Source: Paenibacillus albidus (lineage in GTDB: Bacteria > Bacillota > Bacilli > Paenibacillales > Paenibacillaceae). From it: a stretch of 64,000 nt of DNA. How positions within the stretch are numbered: position 1 is the stretch's first letter; every line of letters starts with the position of its first letter. The notes under the pieces are model-generated. The model was given only the letters and a program-made list of their open reading frames with translations, ran no database searches and had not been told where the DNA came from. The position numbers and the translations under genes are program-made. The stretch covers positions 186,001 through 250,000 of the forward strand of contig NZ_BMKR01000001.1 of NCBI RefSeq assembly GCF_014644435.1. The letters are read 5' to 3'. Positions 1 through 8,481 of the stretch are shown in pieces.

Positions 1-27
1 GTGTAATTCCCGGTAGGATTCCAGCGT

Positions 28-61
28 AAGAAACCGGAGCCTCTGCAGGCTCCGGTTTCTT
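28..61. terminator. Terminator-like hairpin at the window edge
   Basis: Perfect 14-bp inverted repeat (28-41 with 48-61, loop of six) followed by a T/C-rich run. It probably ends a gene lying left of the window; bases 1-6 read GTG TAA, but the frame cannot be confirmed. Nothing else is recognisable between 62 and 302. Confidence 0.6.
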
Positions 62-302
62 CTTCGTATATGTCCAGTTCGTCTCAGAACCAGTAGTTAG
101 CCGCTATTCCTCTAGGCTGCTTTAAACGTTTTAAGCGGTTTCTAAAAATCCCGCCGCCTCCACCCTTGCAATCCGTATTGCAAATCCGGCGCCTGATGAT
201 CATTCCCTCGTCTTCCTTTCCAAGATGTTATGTAAATTCTCTGTAAAAACCAGGTTCCAAGTATTTACCCTGACATCCCCGGGCTGAAACAATCGGCACC
301 GA

Positions 303-1088
303 TCAGCGGATCTCGGAGGGGCTTTTGCCGGTGTGCTGTTTGAACTGGCGGCTGAAGAAGAAAATGTCCCGGTACCCGAGCGCATCCGCCACCTCTGTCA
401 CATTCATCCCGGCATATAGCAGCAAGTGCTGGGCCCGTTCAATGCGGGCGCGGATCACATAGGATTGCACGGAAGAGCCGGTAAGCTCTTTGAATTTGAT
501 CGAAAAATACCGCGGCGACAGCCCCGCACGGGCAGCCAGATCCTCCACGCGGTGCGAGGCGCCGGGGTGCTGGCTCACATAGTTGGCCACCTCATGAATC
601 ACCTCAGCCAGCTGATTGCTGACATGCCGTTCAATCGGCATGACCCGGTCCTCGCGCAGCAGATGAATCATCAGCTGCTTCAGCACAAGCTGCCCCTCTT
701 CTTCGGCCGCAAAGGTGCTGACCAGAAAGAGGCGGACATACCTTGCCAGCAGATGCTCAAATTCCACCGTATCTTCCATCACACGGTAAGGCTGCGGAAT
801 TTCCATAACTTCAGCATCCACGTCGAAATGAATATATGTAAGCACCAGCGGCTTTTGCGGATTATGGGTTGCACTGGTGTGGTCACCGGGCCGGAACAAA
901 AAGCAGCTTCCCTTGCCGACCTGAACGGGTACGCCATTGCGCACAACCGTCCCTTCCCCGCTCCAGACATAGAACAAATCATAATTTTGCAGCGGCTTCT
1001 CCCGTTTCTGCCACTTCCAGCTTGGTTCACATACAATTTTCGCCAAGGCGGGCAGGATGACAAACGAGGACGGCGATGCATGCAGCAT
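303..1088 (-). CDS. AraC family transcriptional regulator with cupin-type sensor domain
   Basis: About 261 aa. The N-terminal half (roughly residues 15-130) looks like an AraC-type cupin ligand-binding domain. The C-terminal 100 residues carry the two helix-turn-helix units of AraC/XylS proteins (VEDLAARAGLSPRYFSIKFK and the GYRDIFFFSRQFKQHTGKSP segment). I chose the ATG at 1088 because GGGAGGG lies five bases upstream; an in-frame TTG at 1103 would overlap that ribosome site. The ligand is unknown, though this architecture usually controls sugar genes. No target gene adjoins it in the same direction, and it is followed to the left by intergenic sequence. The family call is firm; the function is not. 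Confidence 0.88.
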   Translation of the reverse strand: MLHASPSSFVILPALAKIVCEPSWKWQKREKPLQNYDLFYVWSGEGTVVRNGVPVQVGKGSCFLFRPGDHTSATHNPQKPLVLTYIHFDVDAEVMEIPQPYRVMEDTVEFEHLLARYVRLFLVSTFAAEEEGQLVLKQLMIHLLREDRVMPIERHVSNQLAEVIHEVANYVSQHPGASHRVEDLAARAGLSPRYFSIKFKELTGSSVQSYVIRARIERAQHLLLYAGMNVTEVADALGYRDIFFFSRQFKQHTGKSPSEIR

Positions 1089-1164
1089 AACATTCCCTCC
1101 CAAAATATGGTTCAGTATGAAAAGTAATCTTATCCAGGTTCCCCTTATCTTTCATCATACCTTG

Positions 1165-2709
1165 TCACGCTTCATTTTGCACATCGTCCGCGGCCAGCAC
1201 CAGACGCTGCACCCCTTCCACAAGCTGAGCCGCCGACAAATGGGCAAAAGAAAAACAGGCCGCCGGTTCGCCTGGCCCGGTACGGTACAGCCGGACATCT
1301 CTGAAATCCGTGCCGTGTGCAAGCGCCGCCGCCCGGAACGCAGCGAATGCTTCCGGACGGCCCAGCCAGCGTGCATACACCTGCAGGCCCGCATCGCCGG
1401 GCCGTGCTTCGAAGCAGCTGCCCAGCCGCTCACCCAGCAGGCTGCGGAGAAGACGCCCGCGCTCGCCATAGATGCGGGTCATCCTCCGCAGATGGCGGTG
1501 GTAGCCGCCGGTATTCATAAAACGAGCCAAGGCCCGCTGCTCCAGAAGTCCGGCCGGAAGCGGCTCATAAAGAGCCTTGGCCGCGATGACAGGCTGCACC
1601 AGCGCGGGCGGCAGCACGGCATAGCCGAGCCGCAACGTCGCGAACATGCTGCCCGAGAACGAGCCGATGTAAACGACCCGTTCTCCCCGGTCGAGGGCTT
1701 TCAGCGGCTCGATGGGGCGTCCGGCCCAGCGGAATTCGCTGTCATAATCGTCTTCGACGATGACAGCATTGTGACGCTGCGCCCACTCCAGGAGCGTACG
1801 CCGCCGCTCCAAAGGCAGCACCGCGCCGGTCGGGAACTGGCGGCTGGATGTCACAAACAGCAGCCGGGCGTCCCAATCCTCCGGCACAAGCCCGCGGTCA
1901 TCCACCTCGCCGGGAAGGAGCCGGCCGCCGGCCACCTCTACGGAACGGTGGATACCGTGATACCCAGGGTCCTCCACAACAGCCGGACTCCCCGGAGATA
2001 GGAGCAGCTGGGTCAGCAGCACGATGCCCTGCATCGAGCCGCTGAACAGCACAATCTGCTCCGCATGGGCACGGATGCCGCGCGTAATCCGCAGATGGGC
2101 GGCAATGGCCTGCCGCAGCCCTTCATCTCCTGCGGGCGGGCCGTTGTCTTCCAGCAGGCCGCCTCCCTGACCCCCGGCGTACGCCAGCGCACTGCGCCAT
2201 TCGGCATACGGGAAGTGCTCCATCCGTAGACCACTGCTGCAGAAGCTTATATGATCCCCGCCAGCAGGAGCATCCGCAGAGAACGGCCGCTTAAGGACAC
2301 GCTGACCCCAGGCAGAAAGAACAATCCCTGACACTGCCTGGGCCGCCGGGTCGGCAGAGTCCGCTGCGGCAGCTCCCGAATCCGTACCGCCGGAAGCAGA
2401 AGCTCTGCCCTCTTCTTCGCCCTCTACGCTCTCTCTCCCGATTCCTGTCTCTCCCGTGACTCCCTCCGCAACAAAAGTGCCCCGGCCCGTCTTCGCCTGC
2501 ACATATCCGTCAGCCAGCAGCATGTCATAGACCTGTGAGGCCGATCCCCGGGACAGATCATACAACACAGCCAGCCGGCGTGTGGACGGCAGCTTCGTCC
2601 CCCCGGGAAGTGTCCCCTCCACGATAGCCGTCCGGATCGCATGATAAAGCGCTAAATATTTATACCGGTGCATGGCCAGATTTTGGTCATAAGCCAACGT
2701 AATTTCCAC
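1165..2709 (-). CDS. MocR (GntR/aminotransferase fusion) regulator lacking the PLP lysine
   Basis: About 514 aa, GTG start with AGGAAGG nine bases upstream. Residues about 10-80 form a GntR winged helix (KLPSTRRLAVLYDLSRGSAS). A low-complexity Glu/Ala/Ser linker follows, then a fold-type I aminotransferase-like domain (motifs DPGYHG and VEDDYDSEFR). In MocR proteins such as GabR and PdxR a lysine in the segment GTFSK holds pyridoxal phosphate. Here the segment reads GSFSGSMFATLRLGY, with Gly at about residue 353 (bases 1651-1653) in place of that lysine, so a Schiff base could not form there. It is divergent from a PNPOx-fold protein and probably regulates it. MocR membership is firm; the effector is open. 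Confidence 0.9.
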   Translation of the reverse strand: MEITLAYDQNLAMHRYKYLALYHAIRTAIVEGTLPGGTKLPSTRRLAVLYDLSRGSASQVYDMLLADGYVQAKTGRGTFVAEGVTGETGIGRESVEGEEEGRASASGGTDSGAAAADSADPAAQAVSGIVLSAWGQRVLKRPFSADAPAGGDHISFCSSGLRMEHFPYAEWRSALAYAGGQGGGLLEDNGPPAGDEGLRQAIAAHLRITRGIRAHAEQIVLFSGSMQGIVLLTQLLLSPGSPAVVEDPGYHGIHRSVEVAGGRLLPGEVDDRGLVPEDWDARLLFVTSSRQFPTGAVLPLERRRTLLEWAQRHNAVIVEDDYDSEFRWAGRPIEPLKALDRGERVVYIGSFSGSMFATLRLGYAVLPPALVQPVIAAKALYEPLPAGLLEQRALARFMNTGGYHRHLRRMTRIYGERGRLLRSLLGERLGSCFEARPGDAGLQVYARWLGRPEAFAAFRAAALAHGTDFRDVRLYRTGPGEPAACFSFAHLSAAQLVEGVQRLVLAADDVQNEA

Positions 2710-2725
2710 AGTCTCAGCCCTTCCT

Positions 2726-2796
2726 GTCCAAGTGGACCACTAAAAAAATTGTAAATCGGACCTTTTTTATTGTCAATTTTATAACTATTCTAAATA
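2726..2796. promoter_or_regulatory. Divergent operator/promoter region between MocR and PNPOx-like genes
   Basis: GGACC occurs twice in the same orientation (2734-2738 and 2758-2762, 24 bp apart), each followed by an A/T run and ATTGT. The first copy lies inside a small dyad (AGTGG-A-CCACT, 2731-2741). Direct repeats about two helical turns apart are typical of MocR operators. A weak -35 (TTGTCA, 2770-2775) and a TAAATA (2791-2796) precede the plus-strand gene. The operator assignment is inference. Confidence 0.4.
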
Positions 2797-2822
2797 AATC
2801 AAAGCTACTATTAGGAAAGAGG

Positions 2823-3446
2823 ATGAGCCTGATGCGCCGACAAGAATTTCAGATCGAACAGGAAGAGGAGCTGACTGCTTTTCTGGACGGGATGAGCTAC
2901 GGCTTTCTCGGCACCAGCGATGAACAGGGACAGCCGCGGGTAACCCCGCTTAATTTCGTATACACCGGAGGCAGTTTTTATTTCCATGGCAGCCATGCCG
3001 GTGGCAAAATGGAGGTGATCCGCCGCCAGCCTAAGGTCTGCTTCACAGTCGCTGATGAATACGCGCTAATTCCTTCCTATTTCAGTGATCCGCAGCTCGC
3101 CTGTCCGGCTACCGCGTATTTCAAGAGCGTCACCGCCTTCGGTAAGGCCGAGCTTGTGGAGGATAATGCCGAAAAAGCGGCGGTCTTCACGTTGTTTATG
3201 AAGAAGCTGCAGCCGGAGGGCGGCTATGCCCCCATAGATGCGGCAGATCCGCGTTACCGAGCCCGCCTCAAAGGTGTGGCCATGGTCCGGATCGCCCCGG
3301 AAGAGATCACGGCCAAGTTCAAATTCGGACAGAATCTGAAGGACGAAGAGCGGACAGCCGTCATCGAAGGATTATCCGCTCGTGGCGGCGGGCGTGACCC
3401 GGAAACGATCGAGCTGATGAAGAAATACTGCCCCTACCACTCCTGA
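2823..3446 (+). CDS. Pyridoxamine 5'-phosphate oxidase family (flavin-binding split-barrel) protein
   Basis: About 207 aa. The N-terminal half matches the PNPOx-like FMN-binding split barrel (GFLGTSDEQGQPRVTPLNFVY, with GGKMEVIRRQPKVCFTV after it), as in small flavin-nucleotide-binding proteins related to NimA. ATG at 2823 sits directly against the AAAGAGG; a second in-frame ATG at 2832 has better spacing (nine bases) and may be the true start. It is divergent from a MocR regulator, a common arrangement for genes linked to vitamin B6 or flavin chemistry. The substrate cannot be read from sequence, and membership does not imply real pyridoxamine oxidase activity. Confidence 0.82.
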   Translation: MSLMRRQEFQIEQEEELTAFLDGMSYGFLGTSDEQGQPRVTPLNFVYTGGSFYFHGSHAGGKMEVIRRQPKVCFTVADEYALIPSYFSDPQLACPATAYFKSVTAFGKAELVEDNAEKAAVFTLFMKKLQPEGGYAPIDAADPRYRARLKGVAMVRIAPEEITAKFKFGQNLKDEERTAVIEGLSARGGGRDPETIELMKKYCPYHS

Positions 3447-3616
3447 TACAGACAGATTTGCGGAACTGTCTTTCTGGGAAAGACAGGCTCTGTAATTGTT
3501 CTCAAACTATTTTGAAAATCCGTTCTTTCCACAGTGACGTCGGCATTCCCCGGTGATATAATGTTAGGCAATGTTAGCAGTATATATCCCAGAAGAATAC
3601 CGGAAGGATGAAACTG

Positions 3617-4918
3617 ATGAATGCACTGGCTGGACAATTGAATGAAAGTATCAAAGCCGGCAACGAACATGTATATGAAATGCTCTCAAGCCTTGGCAAG
3701 GACATCTACTTTCCCAAGGAAGGGATTCTGAGCCAGTCCGCTGAAGCGGCTGCGAATGCCAAGAAGTATAATGCAACCATTGGGATCGCTACCGAGAATG
3801 GCGTACCTATGCACCTTGGCATCATTCAAGATAAGCTCTCCGCTTATAGTCCAAAGGATCTTTACAGCTACGCTCCCCCGGCAGGCAAGCCGGAACTGCG
3901 CACCGTCTGGCGGGAGAAGATGCTCCGGGAGAATCCTTCTCTTGAAGGCAAATCTTTCGGTAACCCTATAGTTACCAATGCCCTGACCCATGGGCTTAGC
4001 ATTGTCGCCGATCTGTTCGCCGAACCGGGCGACGCTATTATTTATCCGGACAAAAACTGGGAGAACTACGAATTGACTTTCGGCATCCGCCGTCAAGCCG
4101 AGACCGTGAACTACCCGCTCTTCACCGAAGACATGAGCTTCAACAGCGCGGGTCTGCTGGAAGCGCTGCTGTCCCAGAAGGAACGCGGCAAAGCAATTGT
4201 TCTGCTGAACTTCCCGAATAACCCTACCGGATATACGCCGGGTCTTCGTGAAGGCGAAGAGATCGTAGCAGCAATTCTCCGTGCGGCCGAAGCAGGCATT
4301 AATGTCGTAGTGGTCAGTGATGATGCTTATTTCGGACTCTTTTTTGAAGATTCTCTTACGGAATCCCTGTTCGGACGGCTTGCTAATCTGCATCCGCGTG
4401 TACTGGCTGTGAAGATTGACGGAGCCACCAAGGAAGAATTCGTCTGGGGCTTCCGCGTAGGCTTCATCACGTATGCTTCGGAGAACAAAGAACTGCTTGC
4501 TGCCCTGGAGCAAAAAACTCTCGGGATTATCCGGGCCACCATCTCCAGCGGACCACACCCGTCACAGACCTTCGTGCTGGATGCGCTGAAGTCCCCCGAG
4601 TTCGAAGCACAGAAAGAAGAGAAATTTCTGATTATGAAGGGCCGGGCCAACAAGGTGAAGACGCTGCTGGACAGCGGCAAATACGGAGATGACGTATGGA
4701 CGTATTATCCGTTCAACTCCGGCTACTTCATGTGCCTGAAGCTTCATACCGTTTCGGCTGAAGACCTGCGCCTGCACCTGATTCATAATTATGGCCTGGG
4801 CACCATTGCGCTGGGTGAGACGGATCTGCGGATTGCTTTCTCCTGTATTGAAGAGGAGAATCTGGAAGACCTGTTTGATCTGGTCTATGCAGGCATCCGT
4901 GATCTCGAAAAAGCTTAA
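3617..4918 (+). CDS. Class I/II PLP-dependent aminotransferase
   Basis: About 433 aa. Fold-type I aminotransferase signatures are present: LLNFPNNPTGY (Asn near the PLP ring), VVVSDDAYFGLFF (Asp for the pyridine nitrogen), the Schiff-base lysine in KIDGATKEEFVWGFRVGF, and a C-terminal DLRIAFS with the carboxylate-binding arginine. I prefer ATG 3617 because GGAAGG (3602-3607) is nine bases upstream; ATG 3608 touches the ribosome site. It stands alone, with its own terminator 25 bases after the stop. The amino donor is not identifiable. It differs from the usual AspC/PatA layout by a long helix-rich N-terminus. Confidence 0.88.
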   Translation: MNALAGQLNESIKAGNEHVYEMLSSLGKDIYFPKEGILSQSAEAAANAKKYNATIGIATENGVPMHLGIIQDKLSAYSPKDLYSYAPPAGKPELRTVWREKMLRENPSLEGKSFGNPIVTNALTHGLSIVADLFAEPGDAIIYPDKNWENYELTFGIRRQAETVNYPLFTEDMSFNSAGLLEALLSQKERGKAIVLLNFPNNPTGYTPGLREGEEIVAAILRAAEAGINVVVVSDDAYFGLFFEDSLTESLFGRLANLHPRVLAVKIDGATKEEFVWGFRVGFITYASENKELLAALEQKTLGIIRATISSGPHPSQTFVLDALKSPEFEAQKEEKFLIMKGRANKVKTLLDSGKYGDDVWTYYPFNSGYFMCLKLHTVSAEDLRLHLIHNYGLGTIALGETDLRIAFSCIEEENLEDLFDLVYAGIRDLEKA

Positions 4919-4942
4919 TTCAACATAGGTTCGGTAACTCCG

Positions 4943-4975
4943 ATCAGCCCCGTGAATCACGGGGCTGATTTTTTT
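4943..4975 (+). terminator. Rho-independent terminator after the aminotransferase
   Basis: Twelve-bp stem (4943-4954 with 4958-4969) with a very short loop, followed by eight T (4968-4975). Confidence 0.9.
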
Positions 4976-5074
4976 GTGAGCTTGATGCGGCATTGGCCCA
5001 TACACGAATTCCCCCCGGCACATACAATACGATGTACTCAAGTACAACAACTCACACGCGAAAGGGGAATGAAC

Positions 5075-5185
5075 ATGAGCGAAGAAAGAGGCGGATATGG
5101 ATACGGCGGTGCGTTTACAAGCACAGGTGCCATTCTGGTACTTTTCATCCTGCTTGTCATCATCAGCCGTTCACTCTTTGTCTAA
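5075..5185 (+). CDS. YjcZ-type small sporulation membrane peptide
   Basis: Thirty-six residues: a Gly/Tyr-rich N-terminus (GGYGYGGAFTSTG) followed by one hydrophobic helix (AILVLFILLVIISRSLFV). This pattern is typical of the YjcZ/SscA family of tiny Firmicute spore proteins. ATG 5075 has AAAGGGG seven bases upstream; ATG 5069 is too close to it. The role in the family is spore assembly or germination, but no specific activity is known. It is monocistronic, with hairpins downstream. Confidence 0.8.
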   Translation: MSEERGGYGYGGAFTSTGAILVLFILLVIISRSLFV

Positions 5186-5270
5186 CCGGGAATGAACATC
5201 CCGGGAGGGAGCCTAAGCGCTCTCTCCCATTACCCGCGTTCACGCGACATTCCCTCATGAAGTTTAAAAA

Positions 5271-5310
5271 AACGCCATAACGGGTGTTGAGCCCGCTATG
5301 GCGTTATTTT
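5271..5310. terminator. Terminator downstream of the spore peptide gene
   Basis: Stem of 14 bp with one mismatch (5271-5284 with 5292-5305), T-rich on the plus strand after it and A-rich before it, so it may work in both directions. Two weaker hairpins lie at 5186-5229. Confidence 0.75.
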
Positions 5311-5363
5311 GGCATGTTTTTCCGGTGACAGCACAACCTTTGCCCGCTCCCCCTCGTCCATAT

Positions 5364-5729
5364 TACTAGTACAGTATCAGATTAAAATAAGGGATTCTGA
5401 AGGCTGTTTGATATGGATTAGCGTTCGTCACCAGCTTTCGATCTGTTCTAATGTATATCGTACCTCAGAATGGTATAAACGAGGCTCAAATATCCATAAT
5501 GATGTATTTTGTACATTCAAAGGATAGCCCTAAGGCACTTTTTGGCGAATGCTACGGTTCCTGCTGCACCAAAACCACTAAAATCCTAAAACGAGCCTAC
5601 TTTTTCCCATCCTGATGTATAAAGAGCATTCTAGCGATCTCCGCCCTAGGCTTACAGCGTGCCTCCCGGGAGGTAGCTTTCGAATGCGCCATCTATTCCC
5701 GCCTTTTAAAAGCTGATGCTGTACTAGTA
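5364..5729. repeat. Intergenic element A: four dyads inside a 17-bp inverted repeat
   Basis: Fills most of the 570-bp gap between the spore peptide and the next gene. Four 20-base modules start at 5448, 5499, 5561 and 5612 (spacings 51, 62, 51). They match the dyad pattern TGYTGYA-N5-TRCARYA with varying decay; the best right-hand example is TGATGTATTTTGTACATTC. The set is flanked by TACTAGTACAGTATCAG (5364-5380) and its inverted copy (5713-5729, one mismatch). Two related sets occur at 26450 and 40835. No convincing ORF is inside it. Confidence 0.7.
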
Positions 5730-5758
5730 CAATTCTCAGAGGGGGATGGTTTTTTACT

Positions 5759-6196
5759 ATGATTAGGCATTATCTGTTCATGTGGTTCAATTTCATGGTG
5801 TTATTTACGCTTGCTTCGTTCGCCCTGGAAGTGCTGGAGGGCAATAAGATTACAACAACAGAATATTGGGGTCTGCGTGACCTCGGTCTGGTTTTCCCTT
5901 TCCTGTGGGCATCAGCCGCTTTCGTCATCTACCCGGTCCTGGTGTTGCCGGTAAGCTGGGTGATGCACCGGTGGATCCGGACGCTTCCGCTGCGTATTTT
6001 GCTGTTTACCTGCCTGGGTGCCGCCGGCGGCCTGCTTATTTTCCGTGAATCCTATAACGAGTACTTTGTCCATGGCTACCAGCTGCAGAGGAGTACCGCT
6101 GCCCTAACCTTTGGAATTATGGGCTTTTGTTATACGCTTGTTGACCGTTATCTGCCCTCTCTCTTGAGCAGAAACAGGGGCAATGTCCGAGCTTAA
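5759..6196 (+). CDS. Hypothetical membrane protein, four predicted helices
   Basis: About 145 aa, not recognised. Hydrophobic segments lie at about residues 5-25, 45-68, 78-96 and 108-128, with short loops rich in Arg and Tyr; this suggests an integral membrane protein. GAGGGGG upstream is 13 bases from the ATG, further than usual. The stop overlaps the convergent thrS stop by three bases. No conserved catalytic residues are visible and I propose no function. That it is a real gene is likely from the hydrophobic pattern and tight packing. Confidence 0.6.
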   Translation: MIRHYLFMWFNFMVLFTLASFALEVLEGNKITTTEYWGLRDLGLVFPFLWASAAFVIYPVLVLPVSWVMHRWIRTLPLRILLFTCLGAAGGLLIFRESYNEYFVHGYQLQRSTAALTFGIMGFCYTLVDRYLPSLLSRNRGNVRA

Positions 6197-8109
6197 TCCA
6201 TCCTCTTCTGCAGGATCTCCTGAGTGATACGCTCGATAAATGCTGCCGGCTCTGCCGATTCCGTATCCTTTTCGCCCCGTTTGCGAATGGACAACGTCCG
6301 GTCTGTCAGCTCCTGCTCGCCAAGCACAAGCATGTATGGAACCTTCGAGAGCTGCGCTTCACGAATTTTGTAACCCAGCTTCTCATTGCTTGCATCTACC
6401 GTTACTCTTATTTTCGAAGCTTCCAGCAATTTCTTCACCTCATAGGCATAGTCCGCATATTTGCCGGATACCGGCAGAATCTTCACCTGCACCGGTGCCA
6501 GCCACAGTGGGAACGCACCCGAGAAATGCTCTGTCAGGATGCCGACGAACCGGTCAAGGGAACCGTAAACCGCTCGATGAATCATCACCGGCAGGTGCTT
6601 CTGGCCATCTTCACCGATATAGGACATCTCAAATTTCTCCGGCATCTGAAAATCCAGCTGAATAGTGCCGCACTGCCAGCTTCTTTTCAGCGCATCAAGG
6701 ATATGAAAGTCGATCTTGGGCCCGTAAAAAGCGCCGTCGCCCTCATTCAGCCGATAGTCTGCGCCGTGTTTCTCCAGCACATTTCGCAGCGATTGCTCCG
6801 CCTTGTCCCACAGTTCAGGGGCTCCCATATAATCCTCGGGGCGGGTAGAGAGCTCAATCTTGTATTCAAAGCCAAACACTTTGTAGACATGGTCGATCAG
6901 CGAGATGACGCGGTTCATCTCCTCCTCAATCTGCTCAGGCAATACGAACAGGTGCGCGTCATCCTGGCAGAACGTACGGACCCGCATCATACCGTTCAGG
7001 GCCCCGGAGAATTCATGGCGGTGTACCTGGCCGAATTCCGAAATCCGGATCGGCAGATCCCGGTAGGAGTGCAGGCTGTTTTTGTAGACAAGAATATGTC
7101 CCGGACAGTTCATGGGCTTAAGCGCAAACTTCGTATCGTCCACATTGGTAAAATACATATTGTCTTTATAATGATCCCAGTGGCCCGATTGCTCCCAAAG
7201 CCGGTTGTTCATCATCAGCGGTGTGCGTACTTCATCGTACCCCTCTTGTCTTTGCAGCTCACGTGCAAAATCCTCAAGCGCTGTACGGATCGTCATCCCG
7301 TTCGGCAGATAGAACGGCATGCCGGGCGCTTCCTCGGAGAACATGAACAGCTCCAGTTCCTTGCTGAGCTTGCGGTGATCCCGTTTCTTCGCTTCTTCCA
7401 GCAGATGAAGGTGCTCATCCAGCTCCGCCTGTTTCGGAAAAGCTGTGCCGTAAATGCGCTGAAGCATCCGGTTATTCGAGTCCCCCCGCCAGTAGGCCCC
7501 TGCTACACTCAGCAGCTTGAAGGCCTTGATGCGGCCCGTTGACGGCAAATGCGGCCCCCGGCACAGATCGAAGAATTCGCCTTGATCGTAAATTGTAAGC
7601 TCAGCATCCTCCGGCAGGTCGCGGATCAATTCCAGCTTGTAGGGATCGTTCAATTCCGTATATATATCGACGGCCTCCGCACGGCTCACCACGCGGCGTA
7701 CCATCGGCAGATTCTCCTGCACAATTCGCTTCATTTCCTTTTCGATCGCCGGGAAATCCTCTACGGAGAGGGATTTCTCCATATCGATGTCATAATAGAA
7801 TCCATCCTCGATCACAGGGCCAATACCGAGCTTAACCTCCGCTTGACCGTAGATTCTCTTAAGTGCCTGAGCCAGCAGATGGGCCGTGCTGTGCCGGTAA
7901 ACCTTCAGCCCTTCCGGGCTGTCCAGCGTTAGAATTTCCACCTGGCTGTCCTCATCTATCGTCCGGTTCAAATCGGCCGGCTGGCCGTTGATCTTGCCGG
8001 CTGCCGCCGCCTTCTTTAGTCCTGAACTAATGGAACCGGCAATATCCAGAATGCTTACTCCCTGCTCGTATTCCCGGACCGAACCGTCCGGCAGTGTTGC
8101 TTTTACCAT
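6193..8109 (-). CDS. thrS: Threonyl-tRNA synthetase
   Basis: About 638 aa, the normal ThrRS length. Domains in order: TGS (residues about 1-62), second editing domain with HSTAHLLAQALKR and C-x3-H type metal ligands, class II catalytic core (motif 2 RISEFGQVHRHEFSGALNGMMRVR, zinc Cys in MNCPGH), and a C-terminal anticodon-binding domain (APVQVKILPVSG). It charges tRNA-Thr with threonine in the cytoplasm. ATG 8109 is right: the GGGGG ribosome site is nine bases upstream, and any longer reading would run into the T-box terminator. It is controlled by the leader RNA just upstream. Confidence 0.97.
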   Translation of the reverse strand: MVKATLPDGSVREYEQGVSILDIAGSISSGLKKAAAAGKINGQPADLNRTIDEDSQVEILTLDSPEGLKVYRHSTAHLLAQALKRIYGQAEVKLGIGPVIEDGFYYDIDMEKSLSVEDFPAIEKEMKRIVQENLPMVRRVVSRAEAVDIYTELNDPYKLELIRDLPEDAELTIYDQGEFFDLCRGPHLPSTGRIKAFKLLSVAGAYWRGDSNNRMLQRIYGTAFPKQAELDEHLHLLEEAKKRDHRKLSKELELFMFSEEAPGMPFYLPNGMTIRTALEDFARELQRQEGYDEVRTPLMMNNRLWEQSGHWDHYKDNMYFTNVDDTKFALKPMNCPGHILVYKNSLHSYRDLPIRISEFGQVHRHEFSGALNGMMRVRTFCQDDAHLFVLPEQIEEEMNRVISLIDHVYKVFGFEYKIELSTRPEDYMGAPELWDKAEQSLRNVLEKHGADYRLNEGDGAFYGPKIDFHILDALKRSWQCGTIQLDFQMPEKFEMSYIGEDGQKHLPVMIHRAVYGSLDRFVGILTEHFSGAFPLWLAPVQVKILPVSGKYADYAYEVKKLLEASKIRVTVDASNEKLGYKIREAQLSKVPYMLVLGEQELTDRTLSIRKRGEKDTESAEPAAFIERITQEILQKRMD

Positions 8110-8140
8110 TTCATTTATCCCCCATCCACATGTTATTGAA

Positions 8141-8417
8141 CGCAAAAAAGCACTCAGTCCCAAGGGACGAGTGCGTTCAACTCGTGGTTCCACCCTAATT
8201 TGACCCGTAACGAACCCGGGTCCTCATCAGCATCCGGTAACGGGGATGAATCGGTGAAGTATACTTCCGCCTGAACAGACCGGCGGGTTCCACCACACAG
8301 CTACAAAGGGGTAACTCCAATGCCACTACTGAAGAAGCTTGCACCAATCGCTTCTCTCTCTGTGCAGCCTGTGCAGAGGAATCATGTCTTTGATCGTTGC
8401 TACATATGTCTTGCTTG
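8141..8417 (-). ncRNA. T-box leader RNA of thrS
   Basis: Transcribed leftward. The universal T-box sequence AGGGTGGAACCACG is at 8183-8196. An intrinsic terminator follows (8150-8161 with 8164-8174, then six T on the minus strand at 8144-8149). The promoter-proximal part carries a Stem I-like GATTGGTGCAAGC segment. Uncharged tRNA-Thr should favour the antiterminator. Several ACC threonine triplets are present, but I could not assign the specifier loop with certainty. Confidence 0.92.
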
Positions 8418-8423
8418 ACGTTG

Positions 8424-8452
8424 ATTATAGATTCAGCCAAATCCAATGTCAA
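8424..8452 (-). promoter_or_regulatory. SigA promoter of thrS
   Basis: TTGACA (8447-8452 on the minus strand) and TATAAT (8424-8429) separated by 17 bp, a full consensus match. It places the leader start near 8417. Confidence 0.9.
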
Positions 8453-8481
8453 GCTATAATTTCAGAGTGCGGCTTGGGCGG

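Noticed and set aside
1057..2001. Plus-strand 314-codon ORF
   Set aside because: It lies antisense to the MocR gene, whose domains are clear, and reads as low-complexity Arg/Pro/His-rich sequence with no family match.
3686..4558. Minus-strand 290-codon ORF inside the aminotransferase gene
   Set aside because: Antisense shadow of a well-supported enzyme; no ribosome site or recognisable domain.
5309..5527. Plus-strand 72-codon ORF within element A
   Set aside because: It runs through the dyad modules, has no ribosome site and shows no protein-like pattern.
6526..7542. Plus-strand 338-codon ORF inside thrS
   Set aside because: Antisense shadow of threonyl-tRNA synthetase.
6193..8193. Longer thrS reading starting at 8193
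   Set aside because: The extra residues are encoded by the T-box antiterminator and terminator; the GGGGG site supports the start at 8109.
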